From Candidatus Daviesbacteria bacterium (GTDB lineage: Bacteria; Patescibacteria; Microgenomatia; Daviesbacterales; UBA10151), in assembly GCA_016176335.1 (NCBI GenBank), contig JACOXI010000004.1, forward strand, positions 124,001 to 188,000: DNA of 64,000 nucleotides. Reading direction: 5' to 3'. A program made the translations under genes and the position numbers. Position 1 is the stretch's first letter. The number at the start of each line of letters is the position of its first letter. Of this stretch, positions 58,797 to 64,000 are shown piece by piece. The notes under the pieces were generated by a model. It saw only the letters and a list, made by a program, of their open reading frames with translations. It searched no databases and was not told the DNA's origin.

Positions 58797-59487
58797 AATC
58801 CCTCTTTTTGATATTGACTGGACACTCCTTAGAGGTGAGGAGATTAACAAAAAAGCCCACAGAGATGCCTATAATTTTGCTCTTCATTCAATCTACAACC
58901 TTCCCAGTCATGTTTCGCAAAGAGATTATTTTTCGGAAGGAAAGATAGATTCACAAGTTTTAATGGAAATAGCCAAACTTCATGGGGTTACTGAAGATGA
59001 AGCTAAAACCAAAGTTCATACAGCTTTAAGTACCATGGCAAAGTATTTTATAAAACATGCAGGTGAAGGGCATTATGAACCAATGCCCGGGGTAGTAAAC
59101 CTACTTTCTGATTTAAAATCCAAAGGTATACCACTGGGATTACTCACAGGAAATGTGGCAGAAATAGGCCGGGAAAAGTTAAGAAGGGCCGGCATTGCGG
59201 ATTATTTTGCATTTGGGGCATTTGGGTCAATGGCTTTCAAACGTGTAGATTTAATACAAATTGCAAAGGAAAAAGCCAGTAAAGTTTTGGGACAGGACAT
59301 ATCCATTCACCGGTTTGTCATTGTAGGAGATTCACCTTTGGATATTGCCTGTGCTAGGGATGGTGGAATTCCTGTAATTGCAGTCGGGGCTGGACACTAT
59401 AAATCCCATGAGCTTTCACACGCAGATTTGGTTGTGGATTCACTAGAAGAACAAGGTAAGATTATCAAATTTTTAAAACTTGCTTAA
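58783..59487 (+). CDS. HAD-superfamily phosphatase
   Basis: 234 residues from ATG 58783 (14-nt overlap with the HD gene). PLFDIDWTLL (DxDxT nucleophile), PLGLLTGNV (motif II Thr), GAFGSMAFKR (Lys) and VIVGDSPLDIACARDGG (motif IV). Resembles phosphoglycolate phosphatase-type hydrolases with an alpha-helical cap. Convergent with gnd. Confidence 0.85.
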   Translation: MSSLKIPLFDIDWTLLRGEEINKKAHRDAYNFALHSIYNLPSHVSQRDYFSEGKIDSQVLMEIAKLHGVTEDEAKTKVHTALSTMAKYFIKHAGEGHYEPMPGVVNLLSDLKSKGIPLGLLTGNVAEIGREKLRRAGIADYFAFGAFGSMAFKRVDLIQIAKEKASKVLGQDISIHRFVIVGDSPLDIACARDGGIPVIAVGAGHYKSHELSHADLVVDSLEEQGKIIKFLKLA

Positions 59488-60440
59488 GATTTCTTAACAG
59501 GATGCCTACCGAATTGCCACCTCATGGCAGCCACCACTTTGTTTCTGAAGCCCGAAGGCGAATCTTCTTTATCTTTATCCGAATTTTCCCTTACAGCTAA
59601 TGCTGCCTTAATAACAGGTACATCTATACCCATTTTATCTGCAATCTCTATAGTCCAATGAGCTTCTGCTTTTCCCTTACCAGCTCCTCCTGCTGAACCA
59701 ATAACAGATGAGATAGTCTTAAGATCTGGATCCTCATTTAATTCTTTTAATGTCCAGTCAACCAGTCTTGAATCAATAATTGATTTATTATTATAAACTC
59801 TAAAAACCTCTTTCAAATCAAAGTTAAAATCAGAATACTTAAGTATTGCTGCCCCTTCCCCAATTGCCTCCATCATGCCATACTCAATCCCATTATGCAC
59901 CATTTTGGCAAAATGTCCTGCCCCTACAGGGCCTAAGTGCCCATAGGCCCCAGGGGCTGCCTCAGCTCTTAAAACAGGTTCTGTTTTTTCAAAATCCTCC
60001 TTAGACCCTCCTGCCATCATGCAAGCCCCATGTCTTGCCCCTTCAACACCACCAGAGATTCCCACATCCATAAAATGAATCCCTTTTTCGGATAACTCTT
60101 TGGCCCTTCTTAAAGTTTCCTGATAAAATGAATTTCCCCCATCAATAATTAAATCACCTTCAGATAGTTTGGGAGTTAAATCACCTAACACAGTATCCAT
60201 GGCATCAGCTGAAACCATCAGCCAAATTACCCGGAGGGTTCCCAGACTCTTAACCAGTTCATCAGTTGTTTCCGAAATTGTGAGATTTTCTGATCCGGAT
60301 TTTAACTGGGAGGCCTCTTGCTTCAACTCTTCTCTTGGTTGGGGAGACCTATTCCAGGCAACAACTGTAATACCATGCTCCAAAAGATTGAGCACTATAT
60401 TCTTCCCCATTCTTCCAAGTCCTATAAATCCAATCTTCAT
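59484..60440 (-). CDS. gnd: 6-phosphogluconate dehydrogenase, decarboxylating (short form)
   Basis: 318 residues, the NAD-type short class. FIGLGRMGKNIVLNLLEHG is the dinucleotide motif; DVGISGGVEGARHGACMMAG, and GPVGAGHFAKMVHNGIEYGM with the catalytic Lys. Produces ribulose-5-phosphate. Close to zwf but on the other strand; no 6-phosphogluconolactonase is seen in the window. Confidence 0.93.
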   Translation of the reverse strand: MKIGFIGLGRMGKNIVLNLLEHGITVVAWNRSPQPREELKQEASQLKSGSENLTISETTDELVKSLGTLRVIWLMVSADAMDTVLGDLTPKLSEGDLIIDGGNSFYQETLRRAKELSEKGIHFMDVGISGGVEGARHGACMMAGGSKEDFEKTEPVLRAEAAPGAYGHLGPVGAGHFAKMVHNGIEYGMMEAIGEGAAILKYSDFNFDLKEVFRVYNNKSIIDSRLVDWTLKELNEDPDLKTISSVIGSAGGAGKGKAEAHWTIEIADKMGIDVPVIKAALAVRENSDKDKEDSPSGFRNKVVAAMRWQFGRHPVKKS

Positions 60441-60549
60441 TAAGATTACTATAATCCACCCTGTTTCTTTTGTAAATTATCAATCTACTTGACACATGGA
60501 ATGTGTAAAGTAACAATAATGTATATCTTTCAAATTACGACCTATAGCA

Positions 60550-60578
60550 TTGACTTTATCAAATATTTCTGCTAAAAT
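60550..60578 (+). promoter_or_regulatory. Sigma70 promoter
   Basis: TTGACT, 17 bp, TAAAAT; ends 7 nt before ATG 60586. It shows that an in-frame codon at 60550 cannot be the start. Confidence 0.85.
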
Positions 60579-60585
60579 TTATACC

Positions 60586-61326
60586 ATGACACCAAAAGAA
60601 AGACCTTCTTTTTGGAATCAACCAATCACAAGACGTGAAATATTAAAAGTAACTGTTTCAACAGCTGGATTAGGTACAGCTATTTATCTTGCTGGGGATT
60701 TTATTGCTTCCCAAGAGGAGGAAGATGCTCAATATTCGCTTTCTGAACGGATCACAGATGGCCTGGAGTTCATGAAAACTCAAGGACTTACTCCAGCACA
60801 GGATGTCTTATATGGATTTACTTATCCATCTACAAAAGAGGTTGCTCAACAATATCTTAATGCTCTGATCCCTTGGTATCTTAATCCAGACAGAAAACCC
60901 TGGCTTGTTGTTATAGAAGAAGGTAACACCAGTTACTTCTTCAGACGAGTAAGGCGGTTTATAGGGTGGGATAAAAATATTACCGAAGAAGCCGACGGGA
61001 CAGTTATTCGGGCAACCAATGAGGAGGAAATTGACCTCCTTTACCTAAACCCTTCTTTTCAGAAAGCCAATCATACAGAAAGGGCAGTTACTTTATATCA
61101 TGAAGGATTACACCTGTTTTACCAACCCCCAGATTTAGATGATTTTCTGGCCAGTGAGAGCATGCCTAATATAGGCCAAATACTTTTAAGTAGACTATAT
61201 ATAGAAAATGGATTCCTGATTAGAGGTGTTAATCGTCAGCTTTGGGCTGCATATGATCAAGCTGTCCAACAAAAAAACCCCCAAATCTGGGAACAAGCAT
61301 TAAAAGATGCTTACAAGGTAAACTAA
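60586..61326 (+). CDS. Exported putative zinc metallopeptidase with Tat-like signal
   Basis: 246 residues. TRREILKVTVSTAGLGTAIY (15-34) is a twin-arginine-type signal peptide. H172-E-G-L-H176 in TLYHEGLHLFY is a HExxH zinc motif on a predicted helix; a downstream Glu ligand candidate lies in DDFLASES. Family not recognised. Leaderless by promoter position. Confidence 0.6.
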   Translation: MTPKERPSFWNQPITRREILKVTVSTAGLGTAIYLAGDFIASQEEEDAQYSLSERITDGLEFMKTQGLTPAQDVLYGFTYPSTKEVAQQYLNALIPWYLNPDRKPWLVVIEEGNTSYFFRRVRRFIGWDKNITEEADGTVIRATNEEEIDLLYLNPSFQKANHTERAVTLYHEGLHLFYQPPDLDDFLASESMPNIGQILLSRLYIENGFLIRGVNRQLWAAYDQAVQQKNPQIWEQALKDAYKVN

Positions 61327-61453
61327 TTATTCAGTTAAAATTACATTGTCCATACAATAAAACTATGTTCCCACTTGGAATATGGGTATTCGGATACTTA
61401 AGAACTTAAACCACTCTTGTATTTATTAATTGTAAATTGTACATTTTAAATTA

Positions 61454-62269
61454 ATGTACCTAGTTTTTGATATTGGTGGGACAAAAATGAGAATAGCGGT
61501 ATCCTCAGACGGTAGGCAAATCACTCAATCCAAAATTATCCCCACACCGAAAGATTTTGACCAAGCCATTCAAACTTTCAAAAAAGTGGCAGATGAAATT
61601 TCTGGGGGAAAAAAAATTGAGGTCATAGCTGGAGGGTTGGCCGGGCCCTTAGATAAAGATAAAACTATGTTAATTACCAGTCCTCATCTGGGTGGGTGGA
61701 TAGAAAAACCCTTCAAGGCAGAACTTGAGAAATTGTTTGGTTGTCCAGTTTATCTGGAAAATGATGCTAATCTGGCTGCTTTGGGCGAGGCAACTTATGG
61801 TGCAGGAGTTAATCATAAAATTGTGGCTTATCTTACCATCTCAACAGGTGTGGGAGGTGGAAGGGTAGTTAATAAAAAAATTGATGAGAATTCATTGGGA
61901 TTTGAGCCCGGCCATCAAATTATTGTGCCTGATGGCAGTCCCTGCAACTGTGGAGGCAAAGGCCACTTGGAATCTTATGTTTCAGGATCAGGATTGGAAA
62001 GAACTTATGGTAAGAAAGCAGAAGAAATCAAAGATTCCAAAATTTGGGATGAAGTAGAAAGATATTTGGCAATCGGATTAAATAATGTCACTGTTTTGTG
62101 GTCGCCGGATATCATCATTTTAGGCGGATCTGTTATGCAGAGTATCAACATAGAATCCGTCAGGACCTACCTGAAAGAAATTTTAACCATATTTCCCAGA
62201 GCCCCCAAAATTGAACTTGCAAAATTAGGAGATTCTGTTGGACTTTACGGAGCCCTTTCCCTTATTTAA
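61454..62269 (+). CDS. ROK-family sugar kinase (glucokinase-like)
   Basis: 271 residues. VFDIGGTKMRIAV is the ATP phosphate loop, YLENDANLAALGEA includes the catalytic Asp, TISTGVGGG a second loop, and GHQIIVPDG...CNCGGKGHLE the ROK zinc motif. Phosphorylates glucose or a related hexose, feeding the cupin PGI and zwf. The last 8 nt overlap the convergent gene. The gap 61327-61453 holds no gene. Confidence 0.87.
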   Translation: MYLVFDIGGTKMRIAVSSDGRQITQSKIIPTPKDFDQAIQTFKKVADEISGGKKIEVIAGGLAGPLDKDKTMLITSPHLGGWIEKPFKAELEKLFGCPVYLENDANLAALGEATYGAGVNHKIVAYLTISTGVGGGRVVNKKIDENSLGFEPGHQIIVPDGSPCNCGGKGHLESYVSGSGLERTYGKKAEEIKDSKIWDEVERYLAIGLNNVTVLWSPDIIILGGSVMQSINIESVRTYLKEILTIFPRAPKIELAKLGDSVGLYGALSLI

Positions 62270-62945
62270 CAACTCTTCTTAAAAACTCATCCAATGCCCG
62301 TTTTGCCGAGTCTTGGCCTCCCAATCCGAAAGCCAAACCACCTGCTATGGCCAACATGGCCACAATTCCGGTAAACAAAATCCTAATCAGATCTGCTGCA
62401 ACACCGAGCTGGTTTAACACCACCAGGGCGGTAAAAAATACTATTGCATACCTGGCAGCAGTACCTAACAGGTTGGCAGAAGTTGACCCCAAACCCTTGG
62501 ATGTGTGTATTACCAAATCATGGACTAAATTAGCTACCACCAAACCTATAAAACCTATCACCACTGCCACAAACACATTCGGGATATAGAACAGGAACTG
62601 GTTTAGAAGCTCTGTTACCTTGGGAAGTCCCCAAGCCTCTGCGGCAGGAACCAAAAACAATATTACTACTGTCCACCGCACCAATTCTGCCAAAAGATTA
62701 GGCCAAACATTCCTTTTGACTCCAGTATCTGACTTTAGTTGATTAAACCAATCAGTGACACTGCCAAACCACTCCTCGACTCTTAAAATCTTTAAGAATC
62801 TGATCAAAGCCTCCTTAAGTAAGGCTGCAACAACCAATCCAACCAAAAGTAAAATCAAACCTGCCAAAAATTGAGGTAAATAACCACCCAACCCTGCCAA
62901 AGATGTTGTGACAATCGAACCAATAGTTAGACCAATTACTTCCAT
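62262..62945 (-). CDS. Conserved-TM-helix membrane protein (mechanosensitive-channel-like)
   Basis: 227 residues, five membrane helices. Repeats of the pattern L-x-x-Y-I/L-P-x-F/V (LGGYLPQFLAGLILLLVGLV; FLFYIPNVFVAVVIGFIGLV), ending in AIAGGLAFGLGGQDSAKRAL. The last motif is the GLG-Q-A/D pore-lining signature close to MscS/CmpX-type proteins. Lacks the soluble vestibule domain. Confidence 0.75.
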   Translation of the reverse strand: MEVIGLTIGSIVTTSLAGLGGYLPQFLAGLILLLVGLVVAALLKEALIRFLKILRVEEWFGSVTDWFNQLKSDTGVKRNVWPNLLAELVRWTVVILFLVPAAEAWGLPKVTELLNQFLFYIPNVFVAVVIGFIGLVVANLVHDLVIHTSKGLGSTSANLLGTAARYAIVFFTALVVLNQLGVAADLIRILFTGIVAMLAIAGGLAFGLGGQDSAKRALDEFLRRVVK

Positions 62946-63038
62946 TTATTTCACCCCCTCCCCAGGCAGATTAAGATCATCATAATCATACGCAAGGGCG
63001 TAATGTCAATACCCTGATAAATTTGGTAGAATTAGAAA

Positions 63039-63111
63039 GCCCCCGTAGTATAACGGATAAAACATCTCGCTTCGGACGAGAAGACTGCAGGTTCGATTCC
63101 TGTCGGGGGTA
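63039..63111 (+). tRNA. tRNA-Arg (TCG)
   Basis: Acceptor GCCCCCG/CGGGGGT, anticodon loop CTTCGGA, T-loop TTCGATT, discriminator A. No encoded CCA. Confidence 0.92.
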
Positions 63112-63122
63112 CAAGCCACGGG

Positions 63123-63175
63123 GGTTCGTTATTCGAGCAAAGCGAGAATACGAGATTTATCCCTCCAGGGGCGTA
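63123..63175 (+). repeat. tRNA 3'-end-like copy interrupted by a palindrome
   Basis: GGTTCG + 30-nt insert (ATTC...GAAT palindrome, ACGA) + ATCCCTCCAGGGGCG, a diverged tRNA 3' end. Third member of the family at 18816 and 35760; here the 3' copy matches an Arg-type acceptor only loosely. Confidence 0.65.
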
Positions 63176-63189
63176 ACTAATTGGAGTTT

Positions 63190-63975
63190 TTAATCTTTCT
63201 TCGTTTCCTGCTGTTTCTGAACCCATTTTACGCTTCTTTGAAAAAGTTGTACAAGATTTTTAATATCCGGCCGCTTTCCCAACATAAAAATGCACCGCTT
63301 GATTCCAAACCGTAACTGATCATTGTTTAACTCCGCCAACAACTCATTAAACGAAGAGCGCTCTCGAGGGTCTTTGGCCCAAGCTGCGCTGCTAAACATA
63401 ATCATCTGTAATACTGCATCAGTTTTTGGATGGCCGTCAAAAAGCTGCGGTATTCTTTCAGAGCTTACTGCCTCCCAACCTTCAGGAATATGAGGTAATA
63501 ACTTCTCTAACTCTGCTAAGGTCCAAAATCTGCCTTTCTCTAACTCCTTCTCGTCTATATGAGGCACACTAACCAAAGAAGGTTTTGCTCTGCTTTCACT
63601 TTGAACAATGATCTCTCTTGGATCTATTGGCACGGCATCACCACTATTGTCGTGAGAAGGTGACAAAGAGAGACCTGAGGAATTAGGTAGAAGGAGAGAA
63701 AAATTTAGCTTTTCTCTTAAGGGATGCTTTCCCAGTGCCTCTGCTACCCTACCTATTCTCTCAATCCGTAGAGTGTTTTTTTTGCCGCCTCGTTCTTTAA
63801 ATTCCCAAGACAATACTGCAATAATCCTCACCCCATCTTGATCAAGAGAATATCTAATTCCGTTTCCTTTTCCCTTTGGATGTCTTACCAAATCTAGCAA
63901 ACCGTCTCTCCCGGCAGTATTAATAATATTAAAAAGTTGAAATCTACCCAGCCCAAAAGCACTAGAAAATAGCAT
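63190..63975 (-). CDS. Hypothetical protein
   Basis: 261 residues from ATG 63975; the gene may begin further upstream, beyond the window. The N-terminus (GLGRFQLFNIINTAGRDGLL) could be a helix-turn-helix; the middle is charged and low in motif content. LPHIPEGWEAVSSERIPQLF and the helical C-terminus are not recognised. A palindrome-containing tRNA-end copy lies just downstream. Confidence 0.5.
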   Translation of the reverse strand: MLFSSAFGLGRFQLFNIINTAGRDGLLDLVRHPKGKGNGIRYSLDQDGVRIIAVLSWEFKERGGKKNTLRIERIGRVAEALGKHPLREKLNFSLLLPNSSGLSLSPSHDNSGDAVPIDPREIIVQSESRAKPSLVSVPHIDEKELEKGRFWTLAELEKLLPHIPEGWEAVSSERIPQLFDGHPKTDAVLQMIMFSSAAWAKDPRERSSFNELLAELNNDQLRFGIKRCIFMLGKRPDIKNLVQLFQRSVKWVQKQQETKKD

Positions 63976-64000
63976 CGGTACTCTACTTGTTTGTATGGGC

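Noticed and set aside
1..64000. CRISPR array, prophage or complete IS element
   Set aside because: No regularly spaced repeats, Cas, integrase, transposase, capsid or terminase genes were found on either strand.

Overview
The window looks like a chromosomal segment of a Candidate Phyla Radiation (Patescibacteria) bacterium, most likely Microgenomates-like. This rests on the AT-rich, compact coding, the many short lineage-specific proteins, a short threonyl-tRNA synthetase without editing domains, a MurT/GatD pair, a cupin-type phosphoglucose isomerase and sparse regulators. TGA is used as a stop (for example at the end of zwf), so the code-25 CPR lineages are unlikely. No rRNA, CRISPR array, complete insertion sequence or prophage was seen. 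Fourteen tRNA genes and one tRNA-like RNA are scattered through the window.

Layout. 1-6.3 kb: pheS start at the edge, a PRTase-like gene, then infC-rpmI-(49-codon ORF)-rplT-PIG-L deacetylase and tRNA-Val-thrS, all on the minus strand. 6.3-11.3 kb: cell-wall genes murT-gatD, two related secreted/anchored muramidase-like proteins, yvcK and three tRNAs. 11.3-19 kb: glmS plus an accessory stretch with tRNAs, GIY-YIG nucleases (one cut down), an HEPN-like protein and a tRNA-like RNA. 19-30.5 kb: NicO transporter, cupin, a degenerate S41 protease, DUF475, a GT-C membrane protein, a flavin reductase, a Fic protein between two iteron arrays, an RRM protein with a structured leader, a RibD-like reductase beside an S-component-like protein, a LAGLIDADG-like protein and a PQQ-type sugar dehydrogenase. 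30.5-42 kb: small exported proteins, a beta-lactamase-fold hydrolase, purF, an SGNH hydrolase, a UDP-sugar SDR, an orphan pstB and dinB. 42-48.8 kb: a fatty-acid-synthesis-like cluster (accDA, fabG, enoyl-reductase/double-hotdog fusion, fabF, methyltransferase). 48.8-56 kb: glycoside hydrolase, ncRNA candidates, hemolysin III and a MacA/MacB-type exporter. 56-62.3 kb: sugar-phosphate genes (cupin PGI, zwf, gnd, ROK kinase). 62.3-64 kb: a channel-like protein, tRNA-Arg and an unknown gene.

Regulation. Clear sigma70-type promoters are visible. At about 15 genes the -10 hexamer lies only 5-8 nt before the start codon, which predicts leaderless mRNAs. Genes with real leaders (the RRM gene, a muramidase-like gene) carry hairpins that bury the Shine-Dalgarno.

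Most notable signals: palindromic inserts inside duplicated tRNA 3' ends (three loci); a pstB cassette bounded by duplicated dinB 3' ends that differ only synonymously; the Fic gene between three-copy iterons; a compact FAS cluster with a twice-frameshifted accDA; a tRNA-His lacking both partners of the D-loop/T-loop contact; and a promoter-to-terminator ncRNA at 50.6 kb. All calls were made by eye, without database searches.
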